This document shows, piece after piece, positions 53,366-64,000 of a stretch of DNA of 64,000 nt. The notes under the pieces are model-generated. The model did no database searches. It was not told where the DNA came from and was given only the letters and a program-made list of their open reading frames with translations. A program made the position numbers and the translations under genes. The DNA lies in NCBI GenBank assembly GCA_022592445.1, contig JABYQR010000026.1:124001-188000 (forward strand). Reading direction: 5' to 3'. Source of the DNA: Cytidiella melzeri. Its lineage: Eukaryota > Basidiomycota > Agaricomycetes > Polyporales > Irpicaceae. Numbering within the stretch: position 1 is the stretch's first letter; every line of letters begins with the position of its first letter.

Positions 53366-55346
53366 CTATATATCAAACTGTGTGCGACGCCGTTCCCGCC
53401 TTCTTTCCTTTGCCTGATACAGAGCTTCTTTGAGCTGTTGTCGACGAGCTTTTGCTCCAGCAATACGAGCTGTACCACGGTAAGATGTTGCAGCTGGTCT
53501 ACAAACAGGTTGTGTACCAGCCTCGTCAGACTCCGAGGACTCGTTCTGATCATCTAGCCCATCCACAATGAACTCGTCATTATTAGGTCCGACTTCATCA
53601 ACCATGTCTCCGTGCTCCTCTGCCTCGCACTGAACAGCAAATGCATGAAGATTGATGCATGCTGCTATCCAGTATGTAGCAAATTTGTGAGAGGCTTCGT
53701 CTCGGATCAAAACTCGCAATCCTTTCAGTGACTGGAACCGGCCCTTTAGAAATCCGATAGCATGCTCAGAACGGATGCGAACCATAGAGACATGGTTGTT
53801 GAACTGGCGGTTTTCGGGAAGATCACGTTCTGGACGTTTGAATGGTGATATGAGCCACGTTTCAAGCTAGTAGCAAGTACATGTAGTTAGCTCTGCTCTA
53901 TACTCTTAGCCAAGGAAAGATCATACTGGGTATGCAGAATCAGCCCATATCCATTCATCTGGCTCAAGCAGTTCAGAGTGCTCTTGAGCCATCCTTGTTT
54001 TTTCAAAAGCTGTTGAGTCGTGTGTACTGCCAGTAAAACCGTAGCTGTAGTCGATGATGCAAAGGTTAGGAAGTGAGATAATCTAAACCAGGGAGTTTAG
54101 CTATGTTCAGTATTGCTGACAGGATATGTACCTGTATATTCATCGAGTAGTTACACTTGCGATCAAAGTAACTCTCCCCATACCAGAAGGGTCTATCAAA
54201 CAGCGGAACAAGTGTCCCATCAACCAGACACCAGCCATTGCGCCAAGCTTTGCATGCTCGCTTGCCCACCCATGCCTTTGCTTCAGCCTTTTCTTCATCA
54301 GTTGGCATCCGAACTGCCTTGTCCCGGAATCTCTTCCGCAGGACAGCGACCATCACCCGCTTGGTGCAGAGAAGAACGGTTCCAGTAGCAACACCAGCCC
54401 ATGCTGCTACTTGTGTCACATTACTACCGTTTCCAAAGTGACCAAAGCGATACAGCGCAATGCCAAGCTGGTGCTCTACAGCAAGCTGCGCATTCTGCGA
54501 GTCGTTGCAGAAAACAGAGTCATTGATGATCTCATCTAGGATCTTGTCAAATGTGAGCGGTGTAACACGAAGGTGCTTTCGGAACTCATCTGGCCGTTCA
54601 TGCTTCAGTATGGATAGCACGTATGGCAGAGTGGCTGGACCTCTTGGCTTGGATGTTCGCGACTGAGTGTAACGCTTGGCGTAGAGGGCTTCAATCATGG
54701 AATGGACATGCTGGCCAAGTGTTGGTAGGAACTGTGCATCAGAGTCTTCTGAGGCCACTGAGACCATATCACTAGATGTATCCCCCAAAGATTCTACATC
54801 TCCTTCAACTCCGTCAGATACAGTGTACAAGGAAAAAGGCAATGATTCAGATGACTGGGTAGAGCTCAACGAGGAAGGATAGTTCTTCTGAGAAACAGGA
54901 ACTCCATCTGAGTCAGAGGAAAGGCCCACATTGTTGGTGCATAAAGTGGTGGGTGAGAGCTCAGCAGAGGGCAATGAAGAGTTGGTGGAAACGGCTTGCT
55001 GTCTTCTCTTTTGCAGCCTCTGAGTCCTCCAGTTAAGGCCAAGAATTTTCGACCAGTCACTACTGTCACTGCTGCTATCAGAGTCATAGCTGTGTTCAAC
55101 TTCTGATGCACTCTCATAATCTGAAGATGGAGGTGGAGAGCTGGAGGGACTGGATGAGACTGCAGAGAACTCTGAGAATGATGATAGTGAAGGTGATGTC
55201 TGCATCTGAAGCCGCTTGCGAGGAGGTGAAGAGTCTCTGTGTATAGTGCGCTGCCTTCTGAGTCTCTCTGCACGGAAGCGACGGGCACGGAGGTAGGCGG
55301 CAGCAGTGGCCTGAGCGTGCCTTTGTCTAAATGTGCGGCGAGGCAT
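53366..55346 (-). CDS. PIF/Harbinger transposase (DDE_Tnp_4), apparently intact
   Basis: Exons 55346-54132, 54082-53927 and 53866-53366, all GT-AG and in phase, 623 residues, no lesions. The N-terminal 40 residues are basic (RQRHAQATAAAYLRARRFRA), followed by a long Ser-rich, probably disordered part. A helical domain (RPDEFRKHLRVTPLTFDKIL, GIALYRFGHFGNGSNVTQVA) precedes the catalytic core: GWCLVDGTLVPLFDRP (first Asp), DYSYGFTGSTHDSTAF (second Asp), WADSAYP and VRIRSEHAIGFLKGRF (Glu). The C-terminus is acidic, then basic. Known role: excision and insertion at 3-bp TWA sites together with the Myb-like partner. It is convergent with that partner gene. Confidence 0.93.
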
Positions 55347-55914
55347 ACTGAGTACTATGAGAGGAGCTTTAGTCAGGACATATAGAGCAGCCCAGAAACA
55401 GAGATGCTTACTACTGATGACAAGTCAAGAGGACACAGTAACTCAGGCAGGAGTGCATTCACTGTTGAAAACCCACTGCAGACTGTAGGGACCTGGCACA
55501 CATGAGCCTAAGTTAATGCAAGTGCAAAGGAAAGTGTGATCATAGTATAGAATGTACCTAGTGCACACAAAGACAAATCCTAGGTACAGAATATGTGAGC
55601 ATAGCGCATAGAGCATAACATAGAAGCAATGGGGGGAATACTCACTCCAGGGATACTCACACCAGGTTGAAAGAAGAGCAAAGTTGATGTGAAGGCTTAT
55701 ATACTACTAAAGGATAGCAACAAGGCTGTGTCAGCATGATGAAACAAAAGATGTGACCATAAGACAAAACATGGAAATTTTCAGGATAGGGACAAAGTCT
55801 ATGAGGCAGTGCCACAAAAGTAATCACAGCTGGGAAGAATGATGCTGGACACTTACACATGGAGAATGAAACTGTGCAAATGGAAACACGTGATCAAGCC
55901 AGCTATCCTGAGTG

Positions 55915-56240
55915 ATAGATGCCTAAGTGCTAGCCACAGCATAAGTACAATTCAATGACCTCAAACAAGGTAGCACACATAGAACCAATGTAGTCACATC
56001 TGAGTATATGTATTCTTTTGTGTTGTAAAGGGGTTGAAACCATGGCTGTTGTGTTATAAGCAATTATACTACTTAAATGGGCACCTAAGTGCTGCCCACA
56101 GTACAAGTACAATTCAATGACCTCAACCAAGGTAGCATACATAAGAACTCTGTAGATACATCTGGTCATATGTGTTCTTTTGTGCTACAAAGAGGTCTGC
56201 TTACAAAAATCATTCTGCCAGTGAGCTATAGGAGATATGC
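55915..56240. repeat. EnSpm-like subterminal repeats, two tandem units
   Basis: ATGCCTAAGTGCTAGCCACA at 55920 and CACCTAAGTGCTGCCCACAG at 56082 start units of about 165 bp sharing AAGTACAATTCAATGACCTC. They match the repeats at 39755-40065 in their GTGCCTAA..TGC.CCCAC core. No EnSpm gene is close by. Confidence 0.6.
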
Positions 56241-56360
56241 TGCTTGAGGCAGCTTGGCACTCAAGCACTTGGCAAGTTCTGACAGGTAATAGAGGGAATT
56301 ACTTATGTTGTGTTGAAGTGAATTACTTATGTTGTGTGGAGAATCAGGCAGAATCAGCAC

Positions 56361-56485
56361 TGTGTGATGGGGTGTTCAGAGTGCACTCTGATTAATAGTC
56401 TGATTAAGAAAATTGATGGCAAGAAAAATCACCACTTAATCAGACCCGGAATCACTGGTAATCAACCTACTCTGAACTCCCCTAA
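56361..56485. mobile_element. Possible Harbinger-family MITE of 125 bp
   Basis: GGGGTGTTCAGAGTGCAC at 56361 and inverted GGGGAGTTCAGAGTAGG at 56485. Contains the perfect palindrome TCAGAGTGCACTCTGA. The same ends mark 48681. No matching duplication was found, so this could instead be the complex right end of the large element. Confidence 0.5.
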
Positions 56486-56800
56486 TGAGCGGCATGCGAT
56501 TTGCTCCTCTAGAAGCTTCGATCAGCTTCGCCCTCACATCTTCAACAACCTCACGTCGAAGATCTTAAGAGACCGCAAGGCCATGAATTTCGGTATTAGA
56601 TGAAAGAGTGTAAGGCCAAAAATCATAAGGTGGTAAATATCAGTTCGTCGAATAGAACAACAACGGGGTCCAATGAACAGAGCATCCAGAAACGTAAAGG
56701 AGCGGAAGGGACTCAAGATCCAAGGACAATAGCTAGGGGTATCGGATACTAGCATGGAAAGCCAAGTAGAGGATCACACGAAGGAGTGATCCATAACACC
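56486..56800. other. 3' flank of CDC10, no gene seen
   Basis: Downstream region of CDC10 (minus strand). Small ORFs on both strands look random. Confidence 0.4.
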
Positions 56801-58087
56801 TCAAGCCGATGGGCGGTTGGTCTGCTCCTTGAGTGCAAGAAGTTGTTTTGAACGGAATGCCTCGTAGTGAATTTGGGCAGTCGTTTCGATGAGGTCCTGC
56901 AAATGCGTGCTGGACACCACGAGTATCGTCAGACCAATATTCGAATGTAATGAGGCCAAAATCATGTACTAACCGGGTGAGGAAGTTACGCAGGTACATA
57001 AATTCACAGTGCCTTTCGTTTTCAACAGCCACCACACCCCATCGGTTCTTGCGGCCCCGGACAGACTTGCCGTCAATGATCACACTTTGCTCTGAACCGA
57101 CAACAGCGAAAGGGATCATGTCCTATCAGGTCGTTGATTTAGACCGCGCCCAAAAAGATGTCAAAGTAACGAACCCTAATGCTCTGATTGAGCTGAACCT
57201 CCTCCTCATCGTTCTCTTCGGTGTCGAAGGGGTAGAGACGAATGTTGTGGTATGTCATCTCAGCGCGAATCTGCACAACAGGGGTAAGCGCTGGAATCGA
57301 CCATAAAAGCTCTATAGTGTACCTTGTGCTTGAACGCCTCTCGTTCTTCCAGGGTCAGCGAGTCAGACTTAGCAATGACAGGAACGACGTTGACGACTTC
57401 GCTGAGTTTCTTCATCACAATAATGTCTATGGCACGGAGGGAATGGCCAGTCGGGTTGATGAAGTACAGCGCGCAGTGAATACGTGTGTCCTGAATATGA
57501 CGGTCACGCATAGCTGTTAGCTCTTTACGAAGGTACGCGCTGTGCTGGTCCTTGATATACTTGATTATAGGATCCCAGCTGCGAAAAGTCAGCTGCGTGC
57601 TTGCGCATTTTGGTGAGATGAATGAGCCTACCAGCCCTCGTTGTTGATTTGGTCGCCGTATCCAGGAGTGTCAACAATGTTGAGTCGCAGCTTGACACCA
57701 TTTTCGACAATGACTGCACAGCTTCAGCATACCATTCGTTGAGTTGAGTAATTTGCATCCAAACGCACCATGAGACACCGGGTGAATCTCAGTTGTCTGC
57801 CTCACTGGCTCATCAGCAGCCATACGTCCCTTGGAATCCATCAAGTGGGACGCGAAAATGGTGTTAATCATCGTCGACTTGCCCAAGCCTGTCTGACCTG
57901 GTAGATTTACGACATCCACCTCAGCAAAGGACGCGCAGAACGCGCAGAAAACGCCAACACACGCACCGACGACGATTACGTTGAATTGGAAACCGCGCTT
58001 CAAGAGCTTGTGCTCAATCTGTGCAGTAATGCTGTCGAAGCCGACATAGGAGCTTGCGCGAATCTCTTCAATGGCTGGAGAGGCCAT
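56801..58087 (-). CDS. CDC10: Septin, CDC10 class, intact
   Basis: GTP-binding subunit of septin filaments at the bud neck, septum and hyphal tip. Seven exons: 58087-57967, 57897-57769, 57713-57632, 57578-57323, 57270-57175, 57122-56974, 56909-56801; all introns GT-AG with matching phase, 313 residues. The N-terminus [20 protein letters not shown] is typical of the Cdc10 group. P-loop GQTGLGKST, switch region DTPGYGD, AKSD for guanine specificity, and the septin unique element ([43 protein letters not shown]) are all present. There is no long C-terminal coiled coil, as expected for Cdc10. It is divergent from the gene at 58417, with 329 bp between the starts. Confidence 0.95.
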
Positions 58088-58416
58088 AACAGTCTACACA
58101 ATGGCGAACGAGGGAAGGGAGCGACTTGAAGTGGTCCGAAAAAGCAGTTTGCTGGTGAGAGACCAGGCGAGAGGCGCTGGAGACTCGTTCGAACGTTGTT
58201 ACCAACATTCACTTACTGGGATAAGTAATATTTCATACTCCGAAAGTAACTCGAGACTTGTCTGTTCGTGTATTGAAACGTGCTCAACTCGAATTCCTCT
58301 CCTCCTACCGCGACATCTGCAGATTTGCTCATTTACTCGCGAAATTGTGACATAGACCACGACGACCACGACGCGCACGACGCGCAGACTAACGTTTTGC
58401 AACCACCCCATTCGCA
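58088..58416. promoter_or_regulatory. Shared divergent promoter region of CDC10 and the 58417 gene
   Basis: Only 329 bp separate the two start codons. It has tandem ACGACCACGACGCGCACGAC words near 58358-58385. No TATA box is obvious. Confidence 0.4.
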
Positions 58417-61400
58417 ATGCCTGCTTCAACGCGGTACTCTAGGACAATCAGCCCGACGCGGTCCACGTCTCATTCTGCCAGTGGTACAAACTACACCCAG
58501 CAACAGTTATCCAATGTCGTGAAGAAGCTGGCTATTGAAGGGAAAGCCGAGAGGGGCCCTGATGGCAAGGGCGACGGTGCTTCCCTCAAAATGTACCTAA
58601 AGGTTAGCGCATACATACAAATGTGGTAGATGAATGTTCACGACGCGTCCGTCAACAGATCGCGCTACCTTTGAACAGTATAGTTCCAGGCAGCACCGTC
58701 CCGCTGTTTAAAGGTTCGTATGGCTCTCCTTCAGTGATGTACCAATCTCACGCAGCGCGTCGTGACAGAGGAAAACTTGAAGATCCTCGATTCACAAGTT
58801 CACCCCTTGGACAACAACTCGGCTCCATATAACTTTTCCACCACAACATGCCCTCTTCTTCGAAAGGCCGGACGCGCGCTGAACCTTTCTGCCCGCCTAA
58901 AGGACTCGTACATGTCCTTGTTCGGACCAAGCGTATCCTCCTCCTCCTCGGCTTCAAGCGCTGCACCACTTGAAGACAGATACACTGGCCACATCCTCGT
59001 CAGTGGATACAACGTCTCTTATGTGCTTCCTAAGGATCTACCTTCGAGATCAGCTGTCGCAGGCAGTATAGGCAGAAGGACGACTTCCCCTGAGATTCAG
59101 TTCATGGCTGCAATTGATATGTGGGCACCATTCCTGACTAAACCCCCGTATTCCCCCTACTTGGTACGTACATGTCAAGCCCCAAAGCTCGCGTATTCAC
59201 GGAAATGCTTTAGCTGTCTCTGCCGGTACCGAGATGTCTCTCCAACCACATACGCTTACGGATCTTCCCTCCAAATACCCCAAGCTTATCAGCGTCCTTG
59301 GCTTCGCTGTCTTCCGTTGAGGGTGAAGCGAGCACGTGGGATTTGACTTCTGACCCGCATGTTACTCGAAGTGCTTCGAAGCGACTGCAACGATCGCACT
59401 CGTTCCAGAACTTTGCCGACGACGATACCAGCGACTCGTCCACCACAGGCTTCTCGGATGGCTACGGAATTCAAGGATCTTTCCCGAGTACTGATCGCAT
59501 GCGTGTCAGATGGGCTGCACCTTTGAAGTCAAGTGATGTTTCGGAAACCAGCGACGGGCGAAGGCGAGTCGGTATAAAAGAGGTGAAGGGAGACATGTCA
59601 TGTGTTATATTGGACAGAGTGCAAGGCAAGGGTAAAGATCGGGGAAGGGAGGAAGATGACGACGGTGAGGAAGGCGTGGTGATGAAGGTGGAATACACTG
59701 CCACTTGTAAGGGTGTCTGGTTCCCTGGAGTGGCGACAATGCTCGGGATGGACGTGAGTCTTGATGCTGGAGAGAGCGAAGTTCTGTGGGCTCCAGGAGA
59801 GGACTCAAAATGGGCAGTCACGGGTGGATCGGGCTTTACTGGATTTGCCGTTGGACCTCCGCCACGAACGCCTATGACAAGGCAGTCTTCCTCGGATGCA
59901 CCGTCAATATACGTGTTACCCTCTACCCCAAATGGTCGACCTGACGATCCACCGAAGACAAATGGGCACAAACCGTATACGTCAAATTCGTCAGCTTCTC
60001 TCTTGCGAGCACCTCTCCCTGCTCAGAATTTAGATGACTCCTCTTTTGAGAGCTCTCCTGCCACCACTCCCTTGTCCTCTATTGCGTCGCTCGCGACCAT
60101 ATCGTCCAGCCCAGAGCGCCGAAGGAGTAGAGCCTCCTCAGTCGCTGCCCGTACTGACACGGACATTGAAGTCGCGGAAGTCGCCCGACCTCCCAAAGTG
60201 CCTATTTCAATTCATCTCAATATGAACGAGCTTGTCCCACCGCAGAAAGGGCTGTTCACCTTTACGGTTTCAGGCACAATTTTGGTTGCCCCGCGCAGCA
60301 ATCCTTTCCTCCTTTCTCGCGCTTCAGTTGACAATGTTGCTGTGGGAAGCAATGAGCCATTGCCGCTACCCCAGTTCCGCGTCCTCTCTGCTGAAAGGGA
60401 AAGCACGTCGACTATCGTGCTAAACGAACTGAACGATTCGGCCCTGGATATATTTCACTCAACTGGAAAACTTTCTGATCCTCAGTCTCGGAAAACCGTG
60501 CTGCAACCCGGAGGTCAGACAAAGTGTGGTACTGATGGTGCTCGCATTGCCGTGCGCTCACTCACGCCCCCCATTAGCTACTCGTATCGCTCACGCAGAG
60601 AGGAATCGATGGACAGTGTGCGACGTCCCCCCAGTCGTCCCAGGACACCAAGCATTGGAATGCAACGGCAAGCATCTTCGTCAGCTCTCAGGCAGACGTT
60701 CTACATGGGTACACCGAAGCCGAAGCGAGACGGACCTTTGATGATTCCTCGAGTCGACGCCAAGGTCACTCCTCTGATACCGCAGGGATCTCCTATACCA
60801 ACTGAATACGCTGTGCGCATATCCCTTCCCGCTCCGTCCGAGACAGACTCGGAGTGGCTGGAGTTTGGTTTGGCACAGCCCTCTGAACCTCTGATCACTC
60901 AAGATGACTCAGGCTCATCGAAGCGTACACCAGGGAGCGGTGCTGCGAAGAGCGACGCTTTGCCCCCTCAAGTGCAGGTCGCGAGTGCAAGTTACGAAGG
61001 AGTACCGGTCAAGTTCGAGACGAGCACGATTGTCAGACCTGATGGCAAGCTTCCGGCATTGGGGTTGACGTTTGACGAAACGAGTGCGAAGGAGTGGATG
61101 ACCTGGGTGAGGGTCCATGTAGGAGAGACTGGCGGAGGCGTTATGGAGGTCGTATATTTGGTGAAAACCGATCATCATGCTTCGAAGACCACCAAGAAGA
61201 GGAAGCGCAAGCATGATGCGGTCCTGAATGTTCTGCTGCCTACCTTTTCACTTCCGGTGGGTGTCATGGAAGTATCGATTGAGACTCAATCAGGTATGTT
61301 GTCGTAATGAGCAGTGGAGAAATTGTTGCTGAATTGAGTGCAACGTAGAATTTGAACTCGCTTCCCTACAGCACAATTTCACGCATCAACAGACGTCGTC

Positions 61401-62073
61401 TAATGGGCGAACACTTACTCAATACTCCCTGGAGGAGTACTTCTATCCAAGCCTTGCTATTCATATCACCTCGACACACAAACGGGCCAGCTCCAATTGG
61501 CTCTATGCTTGGGGCTTACCTATGATGTTAGTTTGCACCATGGCGACGGCTATGGCTATGCGTGTTATGGCAACCAACCAAACTCTACATGCTGAGCTAA
61601 TGCAGTCTCAAGAAGCTATGGAGTCTTGCTCGAAGAAGCTTTTGAACATCCCAGGGATCGAGTTCGAAACGGTGACGGTAACTGCGACCACCACTGTCTA
61701 CGCTACCTCGACAGTATCGTCCTGTCGGCCGCCATCGAAATCTGAACCTGTCTCCCTGGCAGTTGCCAGCACCTCACAGCCTACTTCTAGGGAATCCAAG
61801 ACGAGCACTCAACCAACCGAGCCCTCGACAATGATGACCGTCACACCGACTGTCCCTACAACCAGCAAGCCGTCCGCGACCCGCTCGCTTCCTGAAGACT
61901 CTGCGCTGCTACCAATAAACGATATGCCCTTCCTGTTCCCCATCCGCTTTGACATATCCTCCCTCGACATCCCGGACGCCGCTCGAAATACCGCGCACGT
62001 CGTCATGCGCGGGCTGGGCATTGCGTGGGAGTTCTGCCGAAAAGTATATCATTATCCGCTAGATCCACCTTAG
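58417..62073 (+). CDS. Conserved hypothetical membrane protein, 1146 residues, intact
   Basis: Five exons: 58417-58602, 58659-58713, 58769-59163, 59214-61293, 61349-62073; all GT-AG and in phase with no lesion. Early part: YTQQQLSNVVKKLAIEGKAE, DRYTGHILVSGYNVSYVLPK, IQFMAAIDMWAPFLTKPP. Middle: a globular part with MKVEYTATCKGVWFPGVATM and LDAGESEVLWAPGEDSKWAV, Ser/Pro-rich linkers, then ISIHLNMNELVPPQKGLFTF and KTKKRKRK-like basic motifs. Near the C-terminus a hydrophobic segment (LYAWGLPMMLVCTMATAMAM) precedes a Ser/Thr-rich stretch. One membrane span with a large N-terminal domain is likely. I do not recognise a named family. Confidence 0.82.
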
Positions 62074-62286
62074 TTTCATTATTTGCGTCTGGACCAGTGC
62101 AATTGTTCTCTGTGCTTTACATATGTGTAGCTGTGCATATAATTTGCTTCATCAGGTAGTTTAATAGGATCAGTGGATTTGGATTGTATTCCGGTGTCAG
62201 GTGCGAAAATAAAAGGCTATTGACGAATAGATAGCGATAATATAAGAGTAGCATGGTTTCCGAGGAGAGGACTCAATATCACCCGT
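62074..62286. other. Convergent 3' ends
   Basis: Short spacer between two convergent genes. AAAATAAAAGGC near 62206 may serve as a polyadenylation signal for the gene at 58417. Confidence 0.4.
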
Positions 62287-64000
62287 TCACTGCGCCTCTA
62301 GTCGACGTTTCTTACGAGGCGAACATGTCATCACAGCCGCTTCTCCTTCCCGTTGCGCCAGATCGACAGCGCCAGACTGCTCGAACGGTTCCAGTGGATC
62401 AACGTGCGGCATGCTATATTGCGTTGTGTCCAGCTGAGAATAATTGGCCTCCTCATCTTCTGACTCTGGCACAGCCGAGGGTTCTCGTTTCCGCTTGCTC
62501 TGCATCGCAGGGGCCTTCTTCTTCCTCTTTGGCTCCTCTTTGCCGTCCTCGCGGACATGACATACTTCAACTGGTATACCCGCTTGCAGCAGGACAGCTA
62601 TCCAAGTCTAGCTCTGTCACGTCACCAAATTGATACTTGTCAGGCAGTAACGAGCTTACCTTTTGATTTTCTTGTAGACTGTCACCAGGACCTTTCACTT
62701 CAACGAACTTACACGTCGATAATTCATTGTTCCATATGATGAGGTCGGGAACACCAGACGTGCGATTGCCGTAGTCTTCAGCGAGGACCTGGCAGATGGC
62801 AGCTAAACCTGCAGAATCAAGATACTACAGACCATTGTTCAGCGCGGTAAGTAGTGTAGTGTGGGGTGTCTTGCACCTCAACAATCTCCAGCAGATCCTG
62901 CCTCTCAAAGAGGTCCCATCGCACGCCGACGCACACCCTCTTTTCTGGACCATGCTTGTCGTAAGACGCCGTCAACAGTTCCACTGCCTTGCCTTCCTTG
63001 ATCTCGGCCAGCCGTGCTTGAAAAAGCTCCTGTCTGGACGTATAGAACGTCTCTTCAGCGATGTCGAGGGGCGCGACTTGGTACATTGTCTCAAACGCCC
63101 CTGGAATCGGTGCGAAGATGATGTCCCAAAACAACAACCCAAAGATGGTCGTGACAATCCGCCCTTCGCAGTGAAATCTATACCCGTTCTCAGCATTGGC
63201 TCTGATTCTCGTATGATGGTTGTGATACTCACCCCTTGTATCCAGACGTCTCGTAATGCTGAAGAGCATACGTCTCGACGTTGACCTCCTCCTCATCTCG
63301 TCCTATCCATATCGACTTTCCAGTCCGCAGCACTTGTACCTTCAGTGCAGTTGATGCAGTCGCATTTTGAGTACCCCAAAGCTGGGAATCAGCATTAGCG
63401 AATTTGATGTGTTTGTTCTCTGGGACAGCAAGCTTCCCAGTGGAATCAACCGTCAGGTGGACACGAATTCCAGTTATGAATTCTTCTTCTGCCTGCTGCA
63501 GACTAGCCGAGCACTGGACTCTCTCAACTTCCGGTATACTAAGCCTCTTCTCCAAAGTTCGGAGGCGTCGAAGAAGCTTTGGGCGGTATACTGGTGGATA
63601 TAGTTAAAAGGGACTGTTCACATTAGCAGATGAAATACCGACTGATATGCGTGTCGTTGTCCTGCAGTGCCTCTATCACGCACTTGTATGCCAACTCCAT
63701 ACTCTGCCTGTCTTTAGGATAATGCGTCATCAGTATTGAAGCGCGGCGTTCGTGCCAACGACCTCTTCGTGCTCTCCGCCAACGACGCTGCGCGATCAGC
63801 TCGTCCAGGACTTCCACTTCTTGTTCGTATTCCTTCAGGATGCCGAGCGCTTCCGCTCCTTTGCAGACTATGCGCGTGAGAACATGTCCTAACGCCATTC
63901 CTCAGCACTGTTCGCCAGCACCATATGCCCTGTTGCCTTACCGTGATGGAATCTCTCCAAACCGTTTCCTCGACCATCTTCTTCGCCCTCGACAGCCACG
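62287..64000 (-). CDS. FAN1: FAN1-type nuclease, C-terminal part (5' partial)
   Basis: Fanconi-associated nuclease 1 cuts branched DNA in interstrand crosslink repair. The window holds the C-terminal half on the minus strand. Exons: 64000-63942, 63888-63643 (LTRIVCKGAEALGILKEY, LIAQRRWRRARRGRWHERRA, a TPR-like region), 63590-63233 (IYRPKLLRRLRTLEKRL), then from 63177 FHCEGRIVTTIFGLLFWDII, and, after a poorly resolved junction near 62800-62880, AAICQVLAEDYGNR. The VRR-NUC catalytic motif is GVPDLIIWNN ... FVEVKGPGDSLQENQK (PD ... ExK). The last exon adds a basic tail (PKRKKKAPAMQSKRKREPS) likely to be a nuclear signal. The stop is at 62287. No lesion is seen in the clear exons. Confidence 0.88.

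Larger units (their letters stand above)
48681..56485. mobile_element. PIF/Harbinger element with two genes and captured gene fragments (candidate)
   Basis: Left end GGGGCGTTCAGAGTGG at 48681. The right end, read inward, is GGGGAGTTCAGAGTAGG at 56485, with similarity continuing (GATTA, GGGTCTGATT) for about 45 bp. TA flanks both ends; a clean 3-bp TWA duplication is not visible. Inside are a Myb-like gene on plus, a transposase on minus, and between them a 2.7-kb mosaic of host-gene fragments and minisatellites. The element separates AHA1 from CDC10. The right border is uncertain because a short related MITE (56361-56485) shares it. Confidence 0.65.

Noticed and set aside
48681..56485. 3-bp TWA target duplication for the Harbinger element
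   Set aside because: The bases next to the ends are ATA on the left and TAA on the right. They agree only in TA, so I do not claim a 3-bp duplication.

Overview
The window looks like a basidiomycete nuclear locus, most likely from an Agaricomycete. The evidence is short GT-AG introns of about 45-75 bp in every intact gene, recognisable fungal housekeeping genes (AHA1, CDC10 septin, FAN1, and fragments of ERG13 and PAN6), and the mix of transposons: Ty3/gypsy with chromodomain, Ty1/copia, a Tad/CGL-like LINE, pogo, PIF/Harbinger, TNP2-type EnSpm/CACTA, Tc1-like and Helitron. I found no rRNA, tRNA or CRISPR array and do not name a species.

Layout. 1-47 kb is a heavily nested transposon zone. 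1-1010 is a gypsy 3' end. 1.95-7.1 kb is a 143-bp satellite split by a 4.45-kb pogo element, which itself holds a solo LTR. 9.0-18.3 kb is an ERG13 (HMG-CoA synthase) remnant split by an internally inverted copia element carrying two further insertions. 18.6-19.8 kb is a 5'-truncated pantothenate synthetase gene. 19.97-26.74 kb is a nearly complete 6-kb LINE carrying a solo LTR. 27.3-30.84 kb is a decayed Helitron, followed by LTR and gag debris and dispersed repeats to about 33.1 kb. 36.2-39.6 kb is an EnSpm transposase. 40.4-44.0 kb is a SAM-like gene broken by a 1.84-kb LTR-like element. 44.0-45.2 kb is a Tc1-like transposase, followed by two MITEs. From 47 kb the region is gene-rich: AHA1, then a two-gene Harbinger element (48.7-56.5 kb), then CDC10, a conserved 1146-residue membrane protein and the C-terminal part of FAN1.

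How the parts relate. Several insertions can be reversed on paper with exact target-site duplications, which gives a relative order of events: LTR inside pogo inside satellite; LTR inside LINE inside palindrome; copia inside ERG13; LTR-like element inside the SAM-like gene. Inactivating stops in the decayed elements are mostly TGA, as expected from C-to-T change at CGA or G-to-A change at TGG. The most unusual items are the 1.85-kb TG..CA element with 4-bp duplications and a conserved ORF (two copies), the Harbinger element with an intact transposase and Myb-like partner surrounding a mosaic of host-gene fragments, the Helitron followed by a possible cysteine-protease domain, and a hairpin module next to both truncated housekeeping genes.
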